The notes beneath the pieces were generated by a model, which ran no database searches, had not been told where the DNA came from, and was given only the letters and a program-made list of their open reading frames with translations. Of a stretch of 64,000 bases of DNA, positions 36,401-48,400 are shown piece after piece. The position numbers and the translations under genes were made by a program. The stretch comes from Gnetum montanum. Taxonomy: Eukaryota > Streptophyta > Gnetopsida > Gnetales > Gnetaceae. The stretch spans positions 447,867 to 511,866 of the forward strand of contig MNCI01007854.1 of the NCBI GenBank assembly GCA_015680685.1. The letters are read 5' to 3'. The first letter of the stretch is position 1, and each line of letters begins with the position of its first letter.

Positions 36401-39400
36401 GCATTGCTTACTTTAATGAATGATACTACTGGTTGTTTATCTTCTAATGGCAAAAATATCAATAAATTATGCATGTGTTATACTGTGTATACTTATCAGT
36501 TAACTCAAGAAAATAATCAGTTGCAACTTGGAAGTGAGGAAAAGAATTAAATGAGAAAAAATTTCACCGTAGAAAAATCAAATTCTTGTTAAGCCTGGAC
36601 CAATCTGACCTCACAGTCATGTTAGAGAAATGAGAGCTCAAATGTGGCCCGTATGTATCTAATTAGAATACCAAATGCAAAACATTTTCATTTTACTAGG
36701 CCAACAGGCATTTCAATAAAACATATTATAATTTTGAAAAAAATACATGCACCATTTTACATGACACTTTATTTATAATCATTATAATAATGTGAATTTT
36801 GAAGCTTAAAACAGTGGCATGACAAGGCAAGAAGTAACTGCTAAATTTTAACAAAGAAATTGGCATCCCAGATGTGAGTTTGCATGTTACAACATTAAAT
36901 GATGATAGTGAGGAACCTTAATCATGACCTAATATTTTTTAACAAAACACTATGTAATAATAAGCCAATGCTGATTCGACAAGCCCTAATATAACCGGAA
37001 AAATCAATTAATACTTAATTGAACTGTCCTTGAAAGTGAGAAATACAATATGAACTTAAGTATGGCTTCTATATTAGGCTTTCTGTAATGACTCTTCTGA
37101 ATAATGGTGTTGATGTTATAGAATCTGATTTTAGTTATTCAGAAGAACCAATCTGCAGATCTTATGCTCAGAACACCAATTCTGAAGCTTCAGAAAAAGT
37201 TCTGATGCATAGCATTCTGGGTATGAAAAAGCAGCAATGTAGGTCTTTGGAAGGGTTATCAGGATTGTAACCTAACCCCAAGATGCTGGCTTATATGAGG
37301 CATCGGATGGCCTGTTGCAGGGACCATGACTATTTTATCGAAACTGATAATGTTAAGCTTCTGAGAGCTTGTGAAAGAAACAAATCTTTAGAATAAGCTT
37401 GTGGTGTATGTTCAACGCAATTTTCGTCAAAAATATGGTAAGATGTACAATTTATTGACTCAATATTAAATTACAACATATCTTTATCAATAGCACTTAT
37501 TATTCATCAGTGACGAACCATTGTTTGTTCTTGTAATTGGTGCCACCGTGTGTTGCTTCAAAGACATGAGTTCAATTCCAGATAATTCCCTTGATGATTG
37601 CAGAAGGCCAAACATGACACATTATAACGAGGTAAAGGATATGAACAACATCAGCTTCATGTTAGAGTGAACTGACCACTACTACCAAAACAGAACCGTT
37701 GACAGTAATGTCAAGGTACTTAAGTAGGAGCCAAGCAACACCTAAAGTGATCACATAACGTAGTTGTAGTAACACGATATCTTTTCAATCTATGTTATTA
37801 AAGGTAGCTCATCACAACGGACAGATCAGTTATGATACTACAAAACATTTCATCTTTACGGTGCTAGAGTAACAGGATACCACATTACTATAGTTGCAGT
37901 CAGCACTGTGATTTCTTGACTTGAAGTCTTAACATTTTCACTGAGCTAAAATTATAGTTGGCCTTCTTTAAAGTTCTTCAACTTTCCTTTGCCTACTTCA
38001 TCATATTTTATAAATGTATGTTGCCACATTACTGCTAATTTCAATTCTAACACATATTACAGAAGAAACACAGCTCTTCCTAACCTACACAATAGCTAAC
38101 AAATGAATTTTGTATGTTTCCCTTTGCGAAACATTATTGATTTCAAGAGATTCAGATTTCTAGTGGTGATGCAGTATGATTTTTACTTTGATGCTTATTG
38201 CACATTTACTTTGTATTTGAGATGATTTTGGATTGTTAATGTTGTTAAAAGAAATAGTAAGATGATGTTCTGTCATTGAATGGATTTGAAATCATTGTTT
38301 CTTATGTTTCTTGTGGCCAACTGTTTCATTGAGCAATTAGCTGATGAACTCCTTAAGAATGATCACAAAAACATGAAATACCAACTGCACATGACCCAAA
38401 GAAAATGCTAACTCATAAGCCTAATACATGTCTGCCAAAAATCATATCTATGACTCATGAAAGACCCCATGAATGACTCACAACTCACAACAAAATCCCA
38501 CATACCCTCATGAAATAATCCTTACTTGTCCAAGCCAAGATAATAAATACCTATAAATACTTAGAATGAAACAATGGTTTAGAGTACACACCTCTATGAA
38601 TGGCTGATCAGTTTAGAAAAACACCTCAAGCTCGAATTGTTGTTCAACTGGCAACTTCAAAGATTAGGTCAGATTATTTCCCAACTAACAGCCCAAAGAT
38701 TCAGGTCATAATGGCAAGCCAAGGTGCAGCTAAAAGCCCCAAGGAAAATCAAAGAAAGACAAACCCTAGAATCAGCCCCAACAGTCTTTAGATACCAAAA
38801 GCCTCCAAGAATAATCCTTGTCCAAGCCAAGATAAAAAATACCTATAAATACTTAGAATGCAACAATGGTTTGGAGTAAACACCTCTATGAATGGCTGAT
38901 CAGTTTAGGAAGAAGATCACACTTCAAGCTTGGATTATTGTCCAACTAGCAAATTCAAAGATTAATTCAGATTGTTTCCCAATTAACAGCCTCAAGATTT
39001 AGGTCATAATAGCAATCCAAGGTGCAGCCAAAAGCCCCAAGGAAAATCAAAGAAAGACAGACCCTAGAATCAGCCCAAACAGTCTTCAAAATTAGATACC
39101 AAAAGCCTCCAACAGCAGCAGCAAAGTAAGCCTCTTATGCCTTCTTCAAAAGTTCACAAAGAGCACTAAGACATCCACCAAGACAAGGTTAGAGCAGCCT
39201 CACACAATCTCCTCTCTCTTCCTCTCCTCTTCTCCTCACTCCTCAAACTAGCATAGTCTCTCCCTTCTTGGCAAAAGGTAAAAATAAGAGCAAACCCCTT
39301 TTATTTATAGGATGAAGAAGACCCCAAGGCTTAGACAAAGACTTGTGCATAAAAGCTTACACAACGGGCAAAGAATAGGCAACTCATTCTCCAAAAATCT

Positions 39401-42400
39401 TCTTTTTTTAATTTATGGCATTATTACTACTTGACTTGGACAAGCAAGCTCTCATGAGGAAGTGGACATGTAAGAGTGAAAACACTCAAGAGAGCCACAT
39501 GTCCCCATTAAATGACTCCATTGTCCTTTTCCAGCCATTAATATGAAATGCACGATTAGCATATTTAAAAATAGATGTCATCATAAGTATGCCATAAAGC
39601 ATACATCACTATTCCACCTTGACTTTTCTTGTGGCCTATCTATTCAGCTTGTTTTAAGTTAATTTAACATTATAAGCTATGAGTGTTTCTAATTTATTTT
39701 TGGCCTTTTATCTATTTTCCACATTTCCTATAATTTATCTAATAAAAATCATTGATACTAAACTTTTTGTACATCCAACATTTAACACATGTTGAGCCAG
39801 TTGTAACATACACAAACAAACCCTAGCTACCATGCTAGAAATTAATATTTTAATCAAATCAAAGAAAATACGAGTCAACAAGGTACTTTTTTAATCATTT
39901 AACATTAAACTCTCAAAATTTAGGACTTGAATCAAGAAACTAATTATAGATCTATACTCTAAATGTAAAATTGAGTTAGTCCACCAAATTTGAACACAAT
40001 CCAACAACTTTGAATTTTTGATGTATTTGAATTATTTAATTTATTAATTAAATAATCAATAAATTAAAATTTCTAATTAGATATCAAAATACACCATGGA
40101 TCCACATCACATTAATTTCATAGTATTATTCTAAAATAATGTGAGTTTTTCATCCTCAATCATTGTGGAAGATGATGTGTAGATGTTCCACATTATTAGG
40201 AGATTGATCTCATCCTTTTATTTATTCTAAATAAGATGAGATCCTAGTTGTCCATGCTTATCCATACCCATGCTTACCCATACCCATGATTATCTCATCC
40301 ATAAATAAGATGATAAGGATCATTCCCATGATTTTAGAGACTCATGCTTATCTCTTCAAATCCATTCTTGGAAGGATCCAAGTCTATATAATTGTAGCAA
40401 CACATATTCATAAACATATAGATTCTGGATTAACAGATTGTAAGTGTGTTTTTTGTTCTAACAAAGTTCTTTAATTTCTATTTAGCATAGATAGTAGATC
40501 CAGGACCCTTTAGATTCAGATTTCTCATTTGGAATCGAAGCTTAGTTAGCTCAGATTCTTGACAACAGATCTATCCAGAATGGCCCAAAATAACGGATCC
40601 GTGTCTCTCCAAATTCTTGTATTCAATGGAGAAAATTATGAATATTGGGCAATCAAGATGAAGACATTTATGATCTCACAAGATCTATGGGATATTGTTG
40701 AAGGTGGATTTCAAGATGCTGATCAAGCAACATTTCAAGCCCTAACAAAAGATGAAAAGAATGAAGTCAAGAAGCTTCGTAAGAAAGATGCAAAAGCATT
40801 ATTCATCATTCAATCTAGGTTAGATTTGACAATCTTTCCCAAAATCGTCATGCATCCAACAAGCAAAGCTGCATGGGATGCACTGGAGATTGCATACAAG
40901 GGATCATTAAAAGTTCGTGTTGTCAAGTTACAAGCTTTAAGGAAAGATTTTGAATCTTTGCACATGCTAGATTCAAAGAATGTTGATCAATACATTAGTC
41001 GATTTCAACAAGTTTGAAATGGACTTGAATCTTGTAGAGAAACGCTTGAGGAAAGGCGTGCTGTTGAAAAGATCCTTCGAAGTGTGACTCGTTGATATGA
41101 TCCCATCATCGTGGCTATTGAAGAAGCAAGAGATCTTGATAAGATGACCATGGTTGAGCTCGTGGGAAGCTTGAAGACATACGAGCAAAGAATTGCTGAT
41201 CATGAGGATTCAATAGCAAATGCATTTCAAGCACAATTCCAAAGATCATTCAATCAAAATCAAAATCAAAGATCCTCAAGTGGATCCTCATTCAGAGGAT
41301 GTGGACGCGGTCGCGGCAGATCCAGAGGTCATGGTCGTGGAAGATCAAATCAATCAAATGAAGGTAAGCATTGTGATTTCTGTGGTACCAACACCCACAG
41401 TACTCATGAATGTTGGTCTAGGAAGAAGCATGAAAAGAAAGGCAAAGCAAAAATTGCAAAAGATGAAGATCACCACAAGAATCACCAAAAAGGTGAGCAA
41501 TTGTTTTATACTAAAGAGGAGGTAGATCACCTCCTGATCTCTACAAAGGCATCAGATGCTAGCAGCAACAACACGTGGTATGTTGATAGTGGGTGCAGCA
41601 ATCACATGACTGGGAACAAGAAACTCTTCTCAAGTCTGGAAACATATGATGGAAAGGTCACCATAGGTAATGGGAAGAAGTTAACCATTGCTGGGATTGG
41701 ATCGCTTGCCTTCACAACCACGCAAAGTAACAATTATGTTATTTCCCATATCTACTTTGTTCTAGATCTTTCAAAGAATTTATTAAGTGTGGGACAATTA
41801 TGTCGCAATGGGTATCGTGTTGCATTTGAAAAGAATGTTTGTAAAATCTCTAAGGTTGATGATGATAAGGGTATTGCCATTATCCCTATTAGCAAAAATC
41901 AAATGTATAAGTTGTAGATACACAAGGATGTTCAATGCCTCACTGTCATTGACAACGTTGCATAGTTGTGGCATGCTCGATTAGGACATGTCAACTTTGG
42001 CTCAATGGACCGCATGCAAAAAGGACTCATCAGAGGCATGCCAAAATTTTCTTTGCCCAATAGTCATGATTGTGGCATATGTCAACTAGGAAAAATCACA
42101 AGATTGCAGTTTCCTAGGAAAGAACATAGATCTCAAGAAAAATTAGATCTAGTTCATATGGATTTATGTGGTCCCATGCAAGCATTGAGCCTAGGCAAAA
42201 ACCGCTATATGTTTATCATCGTGGATGATTTTTCCAGATTTGCTTGGGGTTATTTTATGAAATTAAAAGATCAAACATTGGGATTGTTTAGAGAATTCAA
42301 GGTGGCAGTAGAAAATCAAAGTGGCAATACAATCAAGCAAATTCGAACAAATAGTGGTGGTGAATTTTTGTCCCAAGAATTTGAGGAATTCTGTAAGAAG

Positions 42401-45400
42401 AATGGAATTATTCATCAAACTACCACATCCTATACACCCCAACAAAATGGAGTAGCTGAAAGGAAAAATAGAACCGTGGTTGAAATGGCCAAGTGTTTAC
42501 TGCAACTATCAAACTTAGCGGATACGTTTTGGGCAGAAGCTTGCGCAACATCAATTTATCTTTTAAATAGAGTGCCTTCTAGATCAATTCACAATAAAAC
42601 ACCCTATGAATTCTGGCATGGTTATACACCTAATATTTCACATTTGAAAATCTTTGGTTCACCCTGCTATGTGCACATCCCTGCCCAAAACAAACAAAAA
42701 TTAGATGGCAAAGCTATGCCTTGTATTTTCGTTGGATATTCTCCCACATCTAAAGCTTACAGGTGCTATGATAAAAACAATCACAAGGTCGTTGATTCCC
42801 GTGACGTCAATTTTCTAGAACAGGACTGCATTGACCACAATCTATTTTTTCCAGCAACCAAAATGTTTTGTGTAGGCCCCAGCATCGGCGCGTTTTTTGA
42901 GCACCCTCCAAGCTATTCTCTTTCCAATGCCAAACCCACTCCAGTGATGCCAAGCTGGCACACGTCTTGGGACACTTCTGCCAAATGGGGACATCCTTCC
43001 TAGAATCACAAACACCACGGGAACTGTGTGACTCCCAGGCCCCAATGGCCCCACGTCTTGGGACACTTCTGCCAAATGGGGACATCCTTCCTAGAATCAC
43101 GAACACCACGGGAACTGTGTGACTCCCAGGCCCCAATGGCCCCCCGTTTCCGCAGGGTCTGCCTCACCTATTTCCCACGCGCTGGCACCTCTCCTTCCTC
43201 ACCGACACTCCCTCCATTCCGTGCAACAACAGCCAGGCATCAATTTCGGTGCCCCAGCTCCACATTTTTTGGTTCCCGAGTCATCATTCCCTCCAGCTGC
43301 CAATTCCGTTATTCCGGCAACATCCAATCTGCATTTCTTGCGTCCGCCAGCACACAATCTGCCCTTTTTGGACTCCCTTCCATCCACCATTCTATCCAAT
43401 GCTGCTCCCTGTGGGCCTCTAACTCCACGTGCTTATGCGTTGATGTCTACACACATTTTCCTTCCTCTTTCTACTCCGTTTTCTGCAGAAACACCCTCCC
43501 CGCTCCGGTCAATCATCGTGCCCTCCCAGGTCCTTCCCTCTGTGCCAACCATGACTCCTCCCTAGTGGTCTCCTTCTTCCGCCCGGGTGGCTCTCTCTCA
43601 CCCAACCTCCCAAATGCTGGATCTAAATTTTCACCACCGCCTAACCCACAATCATTCTCACCAACACCATGTCCAACCAACCCAGGGTGATGCAGACGCC
43701 ACCACTACTCTCTTCTCCAACGTGGGTGATGACTTCTATGCACTGCTTACGCCGATGGGGGGGAGCTCTGATGGTCTAGCAGAACCATCCACCGTCATCG
43801 AAGCTGCGCTGAATGATCGTTGGATTGCAGCAATGGAACGTGAGCTACAGCAAATCAATAAAAACAACACTTGGAGTCTAGTTTCTCGTCTGTCTGGTAA
43901 GCCTGTCATCGGCTTAAAATGGATATTCAAACTCAAGAGAAATCAACATGGTGAACTAGACAAATTCAAAGCTCGCCTAGTTGCCAAGGGCTATCTCCAA
44001 TAGCAAGGCAGAGACTTTGATGACAACTTTGCTCCTGTTTCACAAATGGAATCTGTGAAAATCTTTCTAGCTATTGTTGCACAAGCTAGCTATGTGGTAT
44101 ATCACCTGGATGTGGTATCTGCATTCCTCAATGGCATTCTGAATAAAGAAGTCTATGTGGAACAACCCCCAAGTTTCATTGATGAAGGAAAACAAGATCA
44201 TGTGTACAAGTTTCATAAAGCTTTGTACAGGCTCAAGCAAGCTCCACATGCATGGTATGCACGTATTCATTCATTTTTCATCCAAGAGGGGTTCATCCAT
44301 CTTCAGTCCCAAACTACAATTTACAAATAGGTATCTGGAGATGATTTTATTTTTGTCTGTCTGTATGTAGATAATTTAATTTATTTTTCATCTACAATTG
44401 CATTAGGAAATGATTTTCTTAATGCTATGCAAAATGAGTTTGAAATGTCTAATCTAGGGAAAATGTCATATTTTTTGGGTTTCCAGAGAACAAAATCCAT
44501 TTCCATATGCCAAATGAAATTTGCACCATCCTTACTTGAGAAATTTAGCATGATTAATAGTAATCCCTCAGACACACCACTCTCCCTTGGTATAAAACTT
44601 ACCAAGAATGATAAATCTCCTTCAATCAATCCGTCACTATACAGATCCCTAGTTGGTGGTTTATTGTATCTCTCCAATACTCGTCCAGATATTCAATATG
44701 CTGTCAATTACCTTTCTCGGTTCATGCAAGATCCGCATGAATCACATTGGAAAACTGCAAAACGAGTTATACGTTACCTGAGAACTACAACAGATTTTGG
44801 GATCACATTCCATCAACATACAAACTTCAAGGTATGGGGATACACTGATGCAGATTGGGGAGGCGACCTTGACAATCGAAAGTCAACTTCTAGTTTTTGT
44901 CTTTTCTTCGGTCCATCGCTCATCTCTTGGGGATCAAAGAAGCAATCTTCCGTCGCACTCTCAACAGCCGAAGCAGAATACATAGCTGCATCAAGTGTTG
45001 CTTCTTAGGCCATGTAGATTCACTCTGTTTTCATTGAAATGGGATTTACACTTGATCCTCCCATTCGCTTATACTGTGACAGCACAAGTGCTATTTGCAA
45101 TGGCTCACAATCCAGTTCAACATGGGCGTACCAAGCACATTGATATCAAGCATCACCACCTCAGAAGCCTGATCCAAGACAACATCCTCAACATGGAACA
45201 TTGTGCAACTGAAGCACAACTAGCAGATATTTTTACAAAGATTTTGAGCCGTGAGAAGTTTGCATCCTTCAGAGACCTCCTTGGAGTGGAACCCCTTACC
45301 ATCATGGGGGGGTTTGTGGAAGATGATCTGTAGACGTTCCACATTATTAGGAGATTGATCTCATTCTTTTATTTATTCTAAATAAGATGAGATCCTAGTT

Positions 45401-48400
45401 GTCCATGCTTATCCATACCCATGATTATCTCATCCATAAATAAGATGATAAGGATCATTCCCATGATTTTAGAGACTCATGCTTATCTCTTCAAATCCAT
45501 TCTTGGAAGGATCCAAGTCTATATAATTGTAGCAGCACATATTCATAAACATATAGATTCTGGATTAACAGATTGTAAGTGTGTTTTTTGTTCTAACAAA
45601 GTTCTTTAATTTCTGTTTAGCATCAATAGTAGATCCAGGGCCCTTTAGATTCAGATTTCTCAATCATCAATAAAACATATATATTTTTAACTTGACATAA
45701 TAAACAATTGGAAAGAAATTGGAAATAAATAATAAAGTTGCTTATGTCACCCAATTGAAAGTCTTTATATTATCATAGAAGCATTATGCACATCTACAAA
45801 TACGCATAAGCTTTAAAACAAGTTAAAGTCTAAGTATTTAGTAGAGTATTAAGGTTGCATGTACAAATGTGGGGCATGACATAGTCCCTATGCTTTACTA
45901 GCACATATGATCTTTCAAATTTGGAAAGAATGTAATCAGAGAACTTTTAAAGAGACAGAAATCAATCTAGATATAGTATGATGGCTAGCAGTTAAAAACT
46001 GAAAACAGAATGTGATATCTAAAATGGGACTCAACTGTCCAAATCTTTGAGCCTTGCACAATTATAATAATTATTTTTAAAGTTAAGATTATATTGATAC
46101 TTGAAATGATTATTTTATTTTAAACTTTTCATTAGAATTTTAATCCTTTCTTCTTGGTTGATTGTTAGGATCCCAAGAATAATCTCATTGTACTTCCAAG
46201 TGTCATTTTATTAATACAATCTCTTTTTACTTGTTCAAAAAGAAAAAAAAAAACTGGATAAAAATGTTACCTGAGAACCTTTTTATCTCAGTCTGCCTTC
46301 TCTGCCTAGAATTTGATATTTTGGATTGTTTACTCCTTACAAGATTCATTTTTTCCTTACTATACTTTATAACAACTGCAATATGACTATGTCCTTTCTG
46401 AAATTCATTCAATATATCATATAGAGGCATGTTATCTGGCATCCTGAAACAGAAAATATCCCAGGACTTGTTGACAAATATTTGTGAATGTCAGAAACTA
46501 AAATATCTGCAAAACTCAGAAAGCAAACCAGGAGAGGCAATCTTAAATTTGACACAAAATGGTTGTTAAGATACACATATTTATTAGTAATCCTTGAAAA
46601 CAATTATATAGACAAACTTGACGAATTTACATATGGCTAAAATAACTCATGGTACTTTATCCATAAGGAATAATTTTCTTCCAAATTATGTTTTACATAA
46701 ATTACCAAAAACTCCATTAAAAAATCACTAGACAAGAAAATTTTATCACATACGTCATCACAATCATCATCATCTTAGCCTTATCCCATCTACAGAGGGT
46801 TGGATACATGAATTTTTTTCTGCCATTCATTTCTATAAGAACATAGGTGTGACCTACAAATTATAAAGTAACACATTAGTTTGATTAGCTGATTGGTCTG
46901 AATTCTCCCATTCATGCAAGGGTGAGTGCAGTTTACATTCTTTAATAGGTTAAAACATATTCAACAAGGCATAATTGGAAGTAAACTATCTTCATACCAC
47001 TTGGCCATGCTTGCAACTTAAACAGTATCAGCTTGCTAACAATCAACAAGAGCTGTGCAAGCAACAGGAGGAGAGGTAGCGCCGGGAGATGTAGGAAAAC
47101 CTCCTAAACAGCCACACTAACACCTGCAATATGTGGTTCAAGGCTCACAAGTGCCCATATGCCATTTTGGGTATTAATGAATGTTCCGTTTTGCAGAATA
47201 TCAGAGATCTGCTCAAATGGAGGGCGGTCCATCTACACCCTAATAAGGCCCATCACCTGACCCTGGAGGAAAGGGATGCTAGGCAGGCAGACCTACAGCA
47301 TGTTAACGAGGCCTTCAACCTCATCAAGTCTGAAAGTGAACAGAGAAATGTGGATCAGTTGCAAAGGCAGCAAATGCCTGATTGTATTTGTTTAACTCTC
47401 CCTTGCTGATGGGTAGTGTCAGATTTTGTCTTTTTGTATCAGGCTTATGTTATCAGCTTCTTGGTTTGAAGGGGCCCCTGGAGCCAGTCTTCAGGGCCTG
47501 CTGGGATGACAAGGATTTTGTCATTCTCCTCTTTTGTTGGTCTCTGCCGGTTTCTCCTCTAAGCAAGGTGGATTTTGTGGTTCAGGGGTATCTCATGCCC
47601 ATGTTTGTTTTTGGTACAATTTCTGTTTTGCAGAAATAGGCTGGTTGTAACTAACTTCTTCTGTACATAATAAACCCTGACCGTTTCTCCAAAAAATTTA
47701 AATAAAAAAAATAATCAACAAGAACAAAGGATCATTAAATAAAAAATTGACAAATCAACTTTACCTGGGAATTTTTCGGATTGTCAAGTCCCTTATGTAG
47801 GTATTGTCTTCAGGGAGCAGAGTAAGTAGACTTTTCACCTTCAACAACTCAATATACCGTTTAGAACACTACACAAAATATTATCTAGTGCTCTCTGCTG
47901 TAATGAACTTTAGAAAACAACCTTTTTTCATTGACAAACGTGTGCATGGAAAGCTAACAAGCTACAGTAGCTACGGGAACACAACTCACATTATGGCATC
48001 AAAAGAAGACAATATTTCTCAACTAAATTAAAAAGGCCATATCTAAAGAAATAAATGTGAATCCTCTAGACATTTTGAACTCATAACAATGTTTTAAAAT
48101 GTATTAGAAATTTGTTTAAAAAAGATCATCAAGCTAGAATGAAGACAGTATGTATCATGGATAAATCAAGGGAAACATCTTAAATACTTATCCATCTCCT
48201 TGGCATATAACACAGAAAATTAACTATAATTTAACATCAATTACAGCTGTGATACAAAACATTGTCTAAAATACTTATCCATGCTATGAAAATGTTGGGC
48301 TTTTTATTCAACACAGAACACTAACATCTTCATCAAAATATATGATTCACAACGATAAAAAAAGATCCTTAATCATCATTCACTCCATGTGTCTTTAATA

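Larger units (their letters stand above)
40164..45662 (+). mobile_element. Complete Ty1-copia retrotransposon (5.5 kb) in intron 9
   Basis: LTRs at 40164-40527 and 45315-45662 are flanked by a perfect 5-bp target-site duplication ATCAT (40159-40163 and 45663-45667). Order gag, protease, integrase, RT, RNase H is that of copia elements. The LTRs differ at about 8 substitutions over 348 aligned bases plus a 16-bp duplication in the 5' copy, so it is the youngest complete element in the window. It lies antisense to the CNNM gene. Stops, frameshifts and lost catalytic Asp residues make it non-functional. Confidence 0.95.
36392..46270 (-). other. Intron 9 (9.9 kb)
   Basis: Contains the complete copia element at 40164-45662 in antisense orientation to the gene, a 292-bp tandem duplication (38513-39105) and a tRNA-related sequence near 37.55 kb. 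The rest (36.4-38.5, 39.1-40.15, 45.67-46.27 kb) shows nothing I recognise. Confidence 0.85.

Noticed and set aside
43028-43690. 220-codon Pro/Ser-rich ORF
   Set aside because: It overlaps the 91-bp duplication and the integrase/RT linker of the copia element. It is an out-of-frame reading of the linker, not a separate gene.
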